Source: a candidate division LCP-89 bacterium (GTDB taxonomy: Bacteria; Electryoneota; B3-LCP). Taken from it: 52,884 bases of DNA. Below the pieces are notes generated by a model that saw only the letters and a program-made list of their open reading frames with translations, was not told where the DNA came from and did not search any database. The position numbers and the translations under genes were made by a program. Shown piece after piece: positions 34,582 through 42,526 of this stretch (its first letter is position 1; every line of letters starts with the position of its first letter). The DNA lies in NCBI GenBank assembly GCA_025774555.1, contig JALGVT010000016.1:1-52884 (forward strand), in the 5' to 3' direction.

Positions 34582-34610
34582 AATATACAACGCTATTTCA
34601 CAAAAGTCAA
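34582..34610 (-). promoter_or_regulatory. Promoter of structured leader and degenerate receiver
   Basis: TTGACT (34605-34610), 17 bases, TATATT (34582-34587): a full consensus match on the minus strand. Start near 34575. Confidence 0.85.
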
Positions 34611-34696
34611 GCGGTTTTATAAATAATATCACGTGCACCGAAATGGCGCGGTTGGGTATCACTGCGTTCAGGTTGCTGCCTTCCTGTCCATAAAAA

Positions 34697-34739
34697 TACC
34701 CCAAAATCCACTAAAATCACTTAATCAGAGATTGGGGTA
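34697..34739 (-). terminator. Terminator after tRNA-Val
   Basis: Minus strand TACCCCAA/TTGGGGTA stem, followed by TTTTTA, 40 bases after the tRNA 3' end. Confidence 0.7.
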
Positions 34740-34779
34740 ACGCTCCGTAAAACATTAATATTATTAAGGATTAACCTTG

Positions 34780-34853
34780 TGGGCGATACTGGAGTCGAAC
34801 CAGTGACCCCCTGCGTGTCGAGCAGGTACTCTAGCCAGCTGAGCTAATCGCCC
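34780..34853 (-). tRNA. tRNA-Val(GAC) with non-canonical C33
   Basis: The 74-base cloverleaf is complete: acceptor GGGCGAT/ATCGCCC, D-arm GCTC/GAGT with GG in the loop, anticodon stem CCTGC/GCAGG, five-base variable loop, T-arm ACTGG-TTCGACT-CCAGT, discriminator A. The anticodon loop reads TCGACAC, giving anticodon GAC (Val), but position 33 is C instead of the nearly universal U. CCA is not encoded (ACAAGG follows). The rest resembles ordinary bacterial tRNA-Val. Confidence 0.88.
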
Positions 34854-35009
34854 TGAAAATCGAACACATAATTTATGCAAATAAATCAGTGATGTCAAGT
34901 GCGGGCAGAGTTTATTTTCAAAGCGCAACCACTGCTATCTGATAGAGATACCTGCTCCACATCCAAATCAGCGTCACTCATATAAAGCGAAAAATCCGAT
35001 ATACGATGC

Positions 35010-35558
35010 CTACTTGAAGGGTGATAAGAAGTCCTTCATAAAAGGCGCGTTTTGATCCTTATCCGACAGCACCGGATCCGTTGCGGGCCACTCTATCGCA
35101 ATATCAGGATCGTTCCAGCGCAGGCTGCCCTCCGCTTCCTGGCAATAGAGGTTGTCCACCTTATATTGTGCTATGGTATTCTCTGTTAAAGTGCAGAATC
35201 CGTGCGCAAAGCCGCGGGGGATGTAGACCATTTTATTATTGTCGCGGGTCAGTTCAATGCTGTCCCATTTCCCGTAGGTCGGGGAACTCTTGCGCAAATC
35301 TACGAACACATCCAGCATCGCGCCCTGGATGACCCGAAGCAGCTTTGTTTCAGCATGAGGCGGATGCTGAAAATGCAGCCCCCTGATCGTATGCTTCGCC
35401 CTCGATAGTGATTGGTTCTCCTGCAGCCATTCGGTCTGCAGACCGTGCTCCTGAAAAATCTTTCTGCTGTAGGTCATTAGAAAATACCCGCGGTGATCTC
35501 CGATAGGCGAGAGTTCGATCTCGAATGTTCCTTCCAGCTTCAACGGCTTGATATTCAT
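35010..35558 (-). CDS. rfbC: dTDP-4-dehydrorhamnose 3,5-epimerase
   Basis: 182 residues from the ATG at 35558, which has AAGGA six bases upstream; the frame is open to 35672, but the extra residues are not typical of the family. Motifs: LSPIGDHRGYFLMTY, QENQSLSRAKHTIRGLHFQ (containing the catalytic-base His and the RGLHFQ signature), GAMLDVFVDLRKSSPTYGKW, VYIPRGFAHGF, and W...PVLSDKD. It epimerises C3 and C5 of dTDP-4-keto-6-deoxyglucose in dTDP-L-rhamnose synthesis for surface polysaccharide. The other rml genes are not in the window. A glycosyltransferase-sulfotransferase gene lies divergently upstream. Confidence 0.95.
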   Translation of the reverse strand: MNIKPLKLEGTFEIELSPIGDHRGYFLMTYSRKIFQEHGLQTEWLQENQSLSRAKHTIRGLHFQHPPHAETKLLRVIQGAMLDVFVDLRKSSPTYGKWDSIELTRDNNKMVYIPRGFAHGFCTLTENTIAQYKVDNLYCQEAEGSLRWNDPDIAIEWPATDPVLSDKDQNAPFMKDFLSPFK

Positions 35559-35933
35559 GCTCGTCCTTTTTAAGTCCTTTGTTTTAAGTGTCATGGCATC
35601 TTCCTCCCGTAATCTCCCAAACAGATCACTGGCAGCTATTAATGATAATATAAAGAATGGTGAGTCTCTCATATAGGCAAAATATTCCCCTCTTTAATCG
35701 TATAAGGGGGTTAAATGCAGCGGCTATATCTAATATTGTTATAACTATAGCCGGGTTATTGTTACCGACGCTGCAATGGCATCAGATTTGCTTCAGGAAG
35801 AACGAATAGTCTTATCTTAAAAGCTACAATACCGATATGAAAAAACCAACTATTAAATTACTAATTACAGGCGAGGGTAGGTTTAATATCGGTAGATAAG
35901 CGCATAAAATCCATTTAAAGAGGACTCTTGGAC
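35559..35933. other. Divergent intergenic region with two inverted repeats
   Basis: 375 bases between rfbC and the glycosyltransferase gene. CGGCTATA/TATAGCCG (35721-35753) is an eight-base inverted repeat that could be an operator or hairpin. ACCGATAT (35831-35838)/ATATCGGT (35886-35893) would fold in the glycosyltransferase leader. No consensus promoter was found. Confidence 0.45.
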
Positions 35934-37781
35934 ATGAAAATAAGCATCTGTATCCCCCTATATAACGGGGAAAAGTATATCCAAAGATGTCTGGATAGTA
36001 TCATAAGTCAATCAGTCTTCAATCTCAACAATGTGGAGATCGTTGTTGTTGATGATAGCTCTTCAGATAACTCGCTGTCTGTTATAAAAGAATATATACA
36101 GAATAACACCATTCGTCTAATTAAAAACGAAAAGCAGCTGGGAATGACCGACAACTGGAACAAAGCGCTATCTTCAGGAACGGGTGATATTGTAACTCTG
36201 CTACATCAGGACGATTGGTATGACCACAATGCGCTTACTTCTGTGATAGATATCTTCGAGGAGAGTAATGACATCGCATTTGTTGCATTTGGACAGGTAT
36301 TTCATCCTCAAGATGGGAAAATCCAGCGACCCTATCCCAGACAGCATCTGGGGACCTTCTCTGGTTACGATTATTTCCTTGAAAACATGGACTTTGGCGA
36401 TATTCCAGCTCCCAGCACAGCCTTTTTCAAACGGGAACATTTGGAAAAACTTGATGTATGTTTCGATCATCGCTTCAGATTTTGCTCAGAAATGGATCTG
36501 TATATTCGCCTTGCACTGGCAAATCCTGCTAACCTCTTTTTGCATGACTCGCATCTACTCTTGCACAGAGGTCTATCCAAAGATCGTTTTTCGGTTCTAC
36601 ATCCGGGATATCGTATCCTCGATTTTTGTAGGATATTGAGACAATATATTAAATTACTCACTAATGAGAAATCTCTCTTCGACTCTTTACAAACAGTAAG
36701 AACGCTGATCCAGAAAGATCTTATAGCATTAATAGACCTCGACAATATAGCTCAATTTGAGGAAGTAATTGAAGATCCTGCATTTCTAGATTGGTTAAAG
36801 GATGAGAATAATATGAGATCAATCATTAATACTTTAGAAGAAAAAGGATTTCCGATGGGGTTAAAAGCTGATTCGATACGCGAACATACTAAACAGCAAA
36901 AATCCCCAACGGTGGTTTCATCTCCTACGGGCAAGTATAATCAATATAATTCGCGAGAGGAGGAATTTCTCCTTCAACCTGTCATTATACTCGGATTTCA
37001 TCACTCGGGAACTAGATTACTGGCGAAATTACTCCATGAAATTGGCGTTTTTCAAGTAGTTGACCGCGAAACCTATGAATGGGGTTATATACAAGAATTA
37101 AACGATGCTATCCTCCCAAACTGGAATGATCCGCATGCAGTACGCAGATTTGATCAATATAAAAGTTCAATGAGAGTCTCCGTTTCAGAGATTGCCAGAA
37201 GATTGAGCGAGAACCATTATAAGTTTAATCAACTTTGGGGTCACAAAGATCCGCGAACGTGTGTTACCATATCAGCCTGGCTCGACACATTTCCGAAAGC
37301 GAGAATCGTTCATATTGTTCGTGATCCTCTCGATGTATTGGGAACACTCCCGGTGGAATACGATAAATTTACGCCCTTGAACAAGCTGCCGCAAGATGCG
37401 CTGGATTTCTGGGGCGAACTCTGGATGGCTAATATTGAACGAATACATAAACTTGATCAACGGGCTGAGAGATATATAGAGGTTAGATTTGAAGATCTCT
37501 GCTGTGAACCTCAAAAAGTATTACGCAGGATATGTGATGTGCTTCAGATTGATACATCCAATACTGTGAGTACGGAAAATATAAAGCATAATAAAATTGG
37601 TATTCATCAAAGCTGGATCAATGAAGGCAGACTCAATACAGATTCCATAGAAAGATTGAGTAAGCAAGTAAATAAATACCGCATTTTATACGGTTATGAT
37701 ACATTAGTGAATTCCACGAGAATTTTTGAACACACCCACCGACCAGTAATATCCACCAGCATTAGCGAGAACACGCCATAA
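35934..37781 (+). CDS. Bifunctional family 2 glycosyltransferase / sulfotransferase
   Basis: 615 residues from the ATG at 35934 (GAGGA upstream; a TTG at 35928 is possible). N-terminal GT-A domain (about 1-240): ISICIPLYNGEKYIQRCLDS, VVVDDSSSDNS, and HQDDWYD as the metal-binding DxD. A linker of about 100 residues follows. C-terminal P-loop sulfotransferase (about 345-590): GFHHSGTRLLAKLL is the 5'-phosphosulfate loop, RIVHIVRDPLDVLGT the 3'-phosphate-binding segment. One chain could add and sulfate a sugar of a surface glycan. Both halves look intact, so this reads as a real fusion rather than a missed stop codon. Confidence 0.85.
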   Translation: MKISICIPLYNGEKYIQRCLDSIISQSVFNLNNVEIVVVDDSSSDNSLSVIKEYIQNNTIRLIKNEKQLGMTDNWNKALSSGTGDIVTLLHQDDWYDHNALTSVIDIFEESNDIAFVAFGQVFHPQDGKIQRPYPRQHLGTFSGYDYFLENMDFGDIPAPSTAFFKREHLEKLDVCFDHRFRFCSEMDLYIRLALANPANLFLHDSHLLLHRGLSKDRFSVLHPGYRILDFCRILRQYIKLLTNEKSLFDSLQTVRTLIQKDLIALIDLDNIAQFEEVIEDPAFLDWLKDENNMRSIINTLEEKGFPMGLKADSIREHTKQQKSPTVVSSPTGKYNQYNSREEEFLLQPVIILGFHHSGTRLLAKLLHEIGVFQVVDRETYEWGYIQELNDAILPNWNDPHAVRRFDQYKSSMRVSVSEIARRLSENHYKFNQLWGHKDPRTCVTISAWLDTFPKARIVHIVRDPLDVLGTLPVEYDKFTPLNKLPQDALDFWGELWMANIERIHKLDQRAERYIEVRFEDLCCEPQKVLRRICDVLQIDTSNTVSTENIKHNKIGIHQSWINEGRLNTDSIERLSKQVNKYRILYGYDTLVNSTRIFEHTHRPVISTSISENTP

Positions 37782-37853
37782 CGCGTTTTTACCTGTTCTA
37801 ATCATATATGATAACCAGAGTGTTCCCGCCAGCCGATCCCCCTGAAATTTCCC

Positions 37854-37882
37854 TTGACTTTTGAATAACAATTTTGCACATT
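37854..37882 (+). promoter_or_regulatory. Candidate promoter of metal-transport operon
   Basis: TTGACT (37854-37859), 17 bases, CACATT (37877-37882, four of six matches to TATATT). About 40 bases before the first GTG. No cobalamin riboswitch fits in the 142-base gap. Confidence 0.5.
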
Positions 37883-37923
37883 ACTACCGCTGTGTGGAGA
37901 TGGTTTATTTTTAAAGGTGATCG

Positions 37924-38496
37924 GTGACCGGTACGGATTCTGCCCCGCCCTTTGTCAAACTGCTGACTATCATTAAAGTCATTCCCTGTTTAGCAGATCC
38001 CAATAAGATTCGCTTCAGCGCAGAATTCGACCGCGACGTCTCTGAAATCTTTCCCTATCTCAATACGGTTTTACAGGGCGCGATCTACAATCACTCCGGC
38101 AGAACGCTGACCATCCGCAAAGAGGGCAGGCTGATCACTCTTTATCCTGCGACGGTTTCAGCCGCCAAGATCGATGACGTCCATGATGCGCATGAGGTCA
38201 TTAGCTGGTTGATTAAGCTGATCAACGAATGTCATTTAAAACGCGCTACCATCAAACCGTCATTCGAGCGCCGAGATTGTTTGCAGGTTATCGATATTGT
38301 CCGTCTGCTCCCCGGCACAAACTGCAAGAAGTGTGATCAGCCGACCTGTTTGGCATTTGCCGCTCTGATCGCGGCGGAAAAAGTCTCAGTTATGGGATGC
38401 GGTGAGATTTTATTAGCGGAGAATCAGGAGAAGAGAAAGGAACTCTTCGCATTGTTGCGCGCTGGAGGATATTCCATTCCTGAGGCATTCGGATAA
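37924..38496 (+). CDS. (4Fe-4S)-binding protein in metal-transport operon
   Basis: 190 residues, GTG start with AAAGGTGAT upstream. The C-terminal part holds C134, C137, C142 and C159 (GTNCKKCDQPTCLAFAALIA, then VMGCG), the four-cysteine pattern of small Fe-S domains in RnfB, CdhD and related proteins. The N-terminal 125 residues resemble no enzyme I can name; they include FSAEFDRDVSEIFPYLNTVL, a pattern seen in proteins fused to or beside such clusters. It is 24 bases upstream of cbiM and probably cotranscribed. A link between Fe-S cofactor or corrinoid metabolism and metal import is inferred from position only. Confidence 0.72.
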   Translation: MTGTDSAPPFVKLLTIIKVIPCLADPNKIRFSAEFDRDVSEIFPYLNTVLQGAIYNHSGRTLTIRKEGRLITLYPATVSAAKIDDVHDAHEVISWLIKLINECHLKRATIKPSFERRDCLQVIDIVRLLPGTNCKKCDQPTCLAFAALIAAEKVSVMGCGEILLAENQEKRKELFALLRAGGYSIPEAFG

Positions 38497-38520
38497 AACA
38501 GTTAAATTGATGGGATTTAC

Positions 38521-39156
38521 ATGCATATTCCTGACGGATTTTTAGATACCAAGACCTGGCTGGGGATGACTTTAGTTTCCGGGGGAATCCTCGCTGCCGT
38601 GCTAAGGCGTATAAAGCATGCCGACATAGTTCGTCGAATACCAATAATCGGAATGACAGCCGCGCTTGTTTTCGCGGCGCAGATGTTGAATTTCCCCGTG
38701 GCAGGCGGTACTTCGGGGCATTTTATGGGTGGAGTTTTCTGCTGTATTTTATTAGGACCCTGGACCGGTTTTGTCACTATGTCGTTAGTGCTGACAGTGC
38801 AATGCCTGATCTTTCAAGACGGAGGTTTGACCGCGCTGGGCGCCAACATCTTTAACATGGGTCTGATCGGTTCGGTGGGAGGCTTCTATCTCTACGGTTT
38901 CTTCCGCCTCCTTATATGGGGTGATCGCACCAGACCAGCGGCTTATGCTCTGGCATCCTGGACCAGCATCATGCTGGCGGCTGCCTGTGCCGCCTTCGAA
39001 CTCTCATTTTCGAACACTATCGAGCTATCCATCGGTATGCCCGCCATGCTCAGCGCTCATGCCATTATCGGCATCGGAGAAGCCACCATTACAACGACAG
39101 CGCTGATGGCTATATGGCGCATCAAACCTGAAATCATGCAAATACGGAAATTCTGA
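38521..39156 (+). CDS. cbiM: CbiM, ECF cobalt/nickel transporter substrate-binding membrane subunit
   Basis: 211 residues, starting MHIPDGFLDTKTWLGMT. The N-terminal His2 (MHIPDG) and the NFPVAGGTSGHFMGGV loop are the metal-binding signature of CbiM/NikM. About six hydrophobic helices. With PDGLE protein, CbiQ and CbiO it forms the energy-coupling-factor importer for Co2+ or Ni2+. The stop codon overlaps the next start (TGATG). Confidence 0.95.
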   Translation: MHIPDGFLDTKTWLGMTLVSGGILAAVLRRIKHADIVRRIPIIGMTAALVFAAQMLNFPVAGGTSGHFMGGVFCCILLGPWTGFVTMSLVLTVQCLIFQDGGLTALGANIFNMGLIGSVGGFYLYGFFRLLIWGDRTRPAAYALASWTSIMLAAACAAFELSFSNTIELSIGMPAMLSAHAIIGIGEATITTTALMAIWRIKPEIMQIRKF

Positions 39157-39440
39157 TGATCACGATTAAAACTGTTCTGCCTTTTTTATTGGCGGCGCTC
39201 CTGCTGGCGGCTTTTCTATCACCCTTTGCTTCTTCTCTGCCGGATGGTCTGGAACGCGTTGCCGAGGTACTCGGTTTCGACGAATCGGCAATTGATAAGC
39301 CGATCGTTACCTCACCGCTGCCTGATTACACTGTCCCCGCATTGGGTGATACGTCCCTATCCACGCTGGCAGCCGGGGTCACTGGCACGCTGGTCTGTTT
39401 TTTCCTTCCCTTTACCCTATATCTGCTGCGCAAGAGATAA
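39156..39440 (+). CDS. PDGLE-domain protein (CbiN-like)
   Basis: 94 residues with two membrane helices (about 4-22 and 64-84) and the family signature SSLPDGLERVAEVLGF. This small subunit replaces CbiN in many CbiM-type importers and is often fused to CbiM. It overlaps cbiM by one base and is three bases from cbiQ. Confidence 0.88.
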   Translation: MITIKTVLPFLLAALLLAAFLSPFASSLPDGLERVAEVLGFDESAIDKPIVTSPLPDYTVPALGDTSLSTLAAGVTGTLVCFFLPFTLYLLRKR

Positions 39441-39443
39441 GCC

Positions 39444-40208
39444 GTGCACCATTCTTATCTGGATAAGTATGCCCGGCGCGACAGCCCCATGCACCGCCTG
39501 AATGCCCGCACCAAACTCCTCCTTTTTACCTCACTCGTGGTTTTTGTTGCCGCGGTTCCCAGACCGGGTCTGGTTGTCAGCGCAGTTCTGGCTCTATCCG
39601 TTTTCACCTTCGGCGCTATCGCTAAGATTCCAATATCCTATCTTATAATTCGATCTGCGGTTATCATTCCCTTTACCGGTTTTGCGGTCCTTTCATTTGC
39701 ATTGACGATGACAGAGGGGGAAATGTACTGGCAGTGGGGACCATTTGCATTAACTTCAGAAGGAATCGGTCGTTCGGCTTATCTGCTGCTGCGAGCCTGG
39801 ATGGCGGTCAGTTTTATGATCCTGCTGATCAATACTACTCCATTTAATCAGTTGGTGAATGCTCTGCGCTGCTTCAGAATTCCTTCGATTTTTGTGCTCC
39901 TCCTTTCATTCTTCTATCGATACCTCTATCTTCTCTGGGATGAAGCGGAAAGAATGCAGCGGGCGAGAAATCTCCGCTATTTCGGTGGATTCTGGAAGAA
40001 GCAGGCGGCGCTTATTGGAAATATGGTCACCTCTCTCTTCATAAAATCCTATGAGCGCGCCGAACGAGCTCAACTGGCTATGCAGTCGCGGGGATGGGAT
40101 GGGAGGCTGCGTTACGCGCGGATTGAGTCTCTACGTGGAGCCGATATTTTTACTTTGGTTATCAGCGGCGCTGGGATAGTAATTCTATGGGTTATTCAGG
40201 TGTTATGA
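39444..40208 (+). CDS. cbiQ: CbiQ/EcfT transmembrane subunit
   Basis: 254 residues, GTG start. The N-terminal family pattern RDSPMHRLNARTKLLLF is followed by about five membrane helices and the two coupling motifs that grip the ATPase: ERMQRARNLRY and ERAERAQLAMQSRG(W). It joins CbiM to CbiO. The stop TGA overlaps the CbiO start (ATGA). Confidence 0.93.
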   Translation: MHHSYLDKYARRDSPMHRLNARTKLLLFTSLVVFVAAVPRPGLVVSAVLALSVFTFGAIAKIPISYLIIRSAVIIPFTGFAVLSFALTMTEGEMYWQWGPFALTSEGIGRSAYLLLRAWMAVSFMILLINTTPFNQLVNALRCFRIPSIFVLLLSFFYRYLYLLWDEAERMQRARNLRYFGGFWKKQAALIGNMVTSLFIKSYERAERAQLAMQSRGWDGRLRYARIESLRGADIFTLVISGAGIVILWVIQVL

Positions 40209-40921
40209 ACAGTTCTGTAATAAAAGCATCGGGGCTCACATTCCGGTATTCCGACGGCACGCCCGCTATTGAAGACATCAGCATGGATGTGCGGGAAGGC
40301 GAATCGCTCGCCGTCATCGGTCCCAACGGCGCGGGCAAGAGTACTCTGCTGTTGGCTCTGATGGGATTATTACCTTGCGGGGGAGATATTTCTGTTTTCG
40401 GTCAGACGTTAAATCAGAAGAGCGCGAAAAGCATCCGCCGCCGCATGGCGCTGGTCTTTCAGGATCCCGATGATCAGCTTTTCATGCCTGTTCTCGAAGA
40501 GGACGTCGCTTTTGGACCGATCAATCTCGGATTGGATGCTGATGAAGTGTCGCGCCGCGTTGAGAAAGCTCTCAGCCAGATGAATTTAACGGATAAAAGG
40601 CAGCGTCCTCCGCATCACTTAAGCGTCGGTGAGAAACGGCGCGCCGCTCTCGCCACCGCGCTATCGATGGAAGCAGACGTTCTTCTGCTGGACGAACCAA
40701 CCAGCAGCCTTGACCCGGCGTCGCGCCATGAATTGACCGAATATCTGGCTTCTTTTTCTGCCACCCTGATCATCACCACGCACGACCTCAATCTGGCTAA
40801 ACGGCTCTGCACGAAGTGCCTTCTTCTATCTGAAGGGCGGCAGGCTGCTTATGGTCCCTCGGAACAGATCCTCGACGATATCGAACTGCTTCGTCAACAC
40901 AGATTAGCTGCTCCGAAATAG
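40205..40921 (+). CDS. cbiO: CbiO, ECF transporter ATPase
   Basis: 238 residues from the ATG at 40205, in the ATGA overlap with cbiQ and with AGGTG upstream. Walker A GPNGAGKSTLL, Q-loop LVFQDPDDQLFMPV (the DPDDQ is typical of ECF ATPases), signature LSVGEKRR (usually LSGGQ/LSGGE, here with Val), Walker B VLLLDEPTSSLDP and H-loop TTHDL. It powers Co2+ or Ni2+ uptake. As a single ATPase it should work as a homodimer. Confidence 0.95.
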   Translation: MNSSVIKASGLTFRYSDGTPAIEDISMDVREGESLAVIGPNGAGKSTLLLALMGLLPCGGDISVFGQTLNQKSAKSIRRRMALVFQDPDDQLFMPVLEEDVAFGPINLGLDADEVSRRVEKALSQMNLTDKRQRPPHHLSVGEKRRAALATALSMEADVLLLDEPTSSLDPASRHELTEYLASFSATLIITTHDLNLAKRLCTKCLLLSEGRQAAYGPSEQILDDIELLRQHRLAAPK

Positions 40922-40977
40922 AGGATTCTTTAGTTTCCACATAAAAACCTCCAATCTTCCTCCTGCCGTTTTATCAC

Positions 40978-41006
40978 TTGATTTATTCAACAAATTTCCC
41001 TATCTT
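40978..41006 (+). promoter_or_regulatory. Promoter of dicarboxylate symporter gene
   Basis: TTGATT (40978-40983), 17 bases, TATCTT (41001-41006). Start near 41013; the 5' UTR of about 205 bases is mostly R2 repeat. Confidence 0.65.
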
Positions 41007-41045
41007 ACGAAATATCTACAGTAATCTGCTGATAAAGCAATGCTC

Positions 41046-41099
41046 GAAAGCAATTTCCAATATCGACTTAATGACAGACAAGAATGTCTATCCTCCCCA
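41046..41099 (-). repeat. Repeat R2, inverted copy with 20-base deletion
   Basis: Reverse complement of copy A (19216-19289) except that the inner double-hairpin (about 20 bases) is missing. Together with the direct copy at 41121-41187 it makes a long inverted repeat. Confidence 0.75.
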
Positions 41100-41120
41100 T
41101 ATTATAAACTTGTATAGATT

Positions 41121-41187
41121 GGAGATTAGGCATTCTTCGTAGGAGTCCTTCGGACTTGCCTGACTGACAATGCTGGAAATTACTTTC
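41121..41187 (+). repeat. Repeat R2, copy B, in the symporter 5' UTR
   Basis: Same core as copy A: CGTAGGAGTCCTTCGGACTT is identical and TGGAAATTACTTTC is identical. The closing stem is AGGCA (41128-41132)/TGCCT (41157-41161) where copy A has AGACA/TGTCT. It ends 30 bases before the symporter ATG. Confidence 0.82.
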
Positions 41188-41217
41188 TAAAACCGCTATA
41201 AAACTGAAGAATTCACC

Positions 41218-42444
41218 ATGTTCAAGGCGCTTCTCAAAATCAATCTTACCGCGCAGATTTTCATCGGCATGGCGCTGGGCATTTCCGCCGCAGTGATATT
41301 TGGTGAAGGCATTCTCCCCTTAGCCAACCCTCTGGCAGACCTGTTCCTGCGCCTCCTGAAGATGATTATCGTGCCGCTTATTATTACCTCTATCGTAACA
41401 GGCGTAACGGGTGTGGGCGGCGCCAGCAGCCTTGGGCGGATGGGTTTGAAGACCCTGGCGTACTACATAACTACGAGTATGCTGGCGATCCTGACCGGTC
41501 AGTTCTTAGTTAATATCATCGCGCCCGGGGTAGGGGCTGACCTGGGCTTGCAGAGTCATCCTCAGGCAGTCGATGCCTCGGATCAGAGCCTGTGGGGGAT
41601 ACTACTGCGCATGATTCCTGTTAACCCTATCGAATCTATGGCGAAAGGCGAGATACTGCCGATCATCTTCTTCTGCATCCTCTTTGGAATTTTTCTGATA
41701 CAGTTGGAAGAGAAGAAGCGCGCTCCGCTGCAGAATCTGTTTGAATCCGGCTTTGAAGTGATGATGAAACTGACTCGCTTTGTAATTGCTTTCGCGCCGC
41801 TGGGTATCTTCGGCTTGATCGCCCGTATCGTCGCCACCACCGGTTTCGAGCCGTTCAAATCGCTGGGTATATATTTCGTTACTGTATTAGCGGCGCTGGT
41901 TATCCATGCGGTGGTTACCTTGCCTCTGCTGCTGCATTTTCTGGGAAGGCTCAATCCTCGAAAGTATGTTAAGGCGATGTCTCCAGCGCTCCTGACAGCC
42001 TTTTCCACCAGTTCATCATCCGCGACGCTGCCGTTGACTATGGAATGCGCGGAAGATCGAGCCGGGGTTTCCAATCGCACCACCAGCTTTGTGCTACCGC
42101 TGGGTGCGACCATCAACATGGATGGAACGGCTCTCTACGAATGCGTTGCCGTGATTTTCATCGCTCAGGCATACGGAATTTCGTTATCACTGCCGCAGCA
42201 GGCGATGGTGGCAATCACGGCTCTGCTGGCGTCCATTGGCGCGGCGGGCATTCCGATGGCGGGGCTGGTGATGATGACGATAGTCTTGAAGGCGGTGGGA
42301 CTGCCCCTGGAAGGCATCGGACTGATCCTGGCGGTGGATCGCCTGCTGGACATGTGCCGCACCACGGTCAATGTATGGTCCGATTCCTGCGGCACGGCTA
42401 TTATCGGCAGAAGCGAAGGGGAAACGGAGATATTAAAAGAATAG
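41218..42444 (+). CDS. Dicarboxylate/amino acid:cation symporter (DAACS/SLC1 family)
   Basis: 408 residues, eight membrane segments with two re-entrant loops. Signatures: STSSSSATLPLTMEC (first serine-rich hairpin), GATINMDGTALYE (NMDGT cation/substrate motif), and the C-terminal DRLLDMCRTTVNVWSDSCGT. Related proteins import glutamate, aspartate or C4-dicarboxylates with Na+ or H+. It is monocistronic, with its own promoter and an R2-containing leader. The downstream gene is convergent. Confidence 0.94.
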   Translation: MFKALLKINLTAQIFIGMALGISAAVIFGEGILPLANPLADLFLRLLKMIIVPLIITSIVTGVTGVGGASSLGRMGLKTLAYYITTSMLAILTGQFLVNIIAPGVGADLGLQSHPQAVDASDQSLWGILLRMIPVNPIESMAKGEILPIIFFCILFGIFLIQLEEKKRAPLQNLFESGFEVMMKLTRFVIAFAPLGIFGLIARIVATTGFEPFKSLGIYFVTVLAALVIHAVVTLPLLLHFLGRLNPRKYVKAMSPALLTAFSTSSSSATLPLTMECAEDRAGVSNRTTSFVLPLGATINMDGTALYECVAVIFIAQAYGISLSLPQQAMVAITALLASIGAAGIPMAGLVMMTIVLKAVGLPLEGIGLILAVDRLLDMCRTTVNVWSDSCGTAIIGRSEGETEILKE

Positions 42445-42480
42445 AATCCAGAATCCAGAATGCAGAATTTAGAATGTAAG
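42442..42480. repeat. Short tandem repeat AGAATCC/AGAATGC
   Basis: About five 7-base units (GAATCCA type) immediately after the symporter stop codon. Dispersed repeat debris of a kind also embedded in the neighbouring gene at 42710-42741. Confidence 0.6.
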
Positions 42481-42526
42481 GGGGCTGGTGATTGTTAAAA
42501 ACGGGCTGAACCACAGATTGTGTGGA

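Noticed and set aside
34671..34689. Minus-strand phrase GGACAGGAAGGCAGCAACC, reminiscent of the SRP (4.5S) RNA apical segment GGAAGGAAGCAGCC
   Set aside because: The 5' arm needed to pair with it is absent; the preceding bases belong to the tRNA terminator, and no flanking closing helix was found. At most a fragment; a covariance search would settle it.
37782..37923. Cobalamin or NiCo riboswitch before the CbiMQO operon
   Set aside because: Only 142 bases are available, a candidate promoter takes part of them, and no B12 box or NiCo core sequence is visible.
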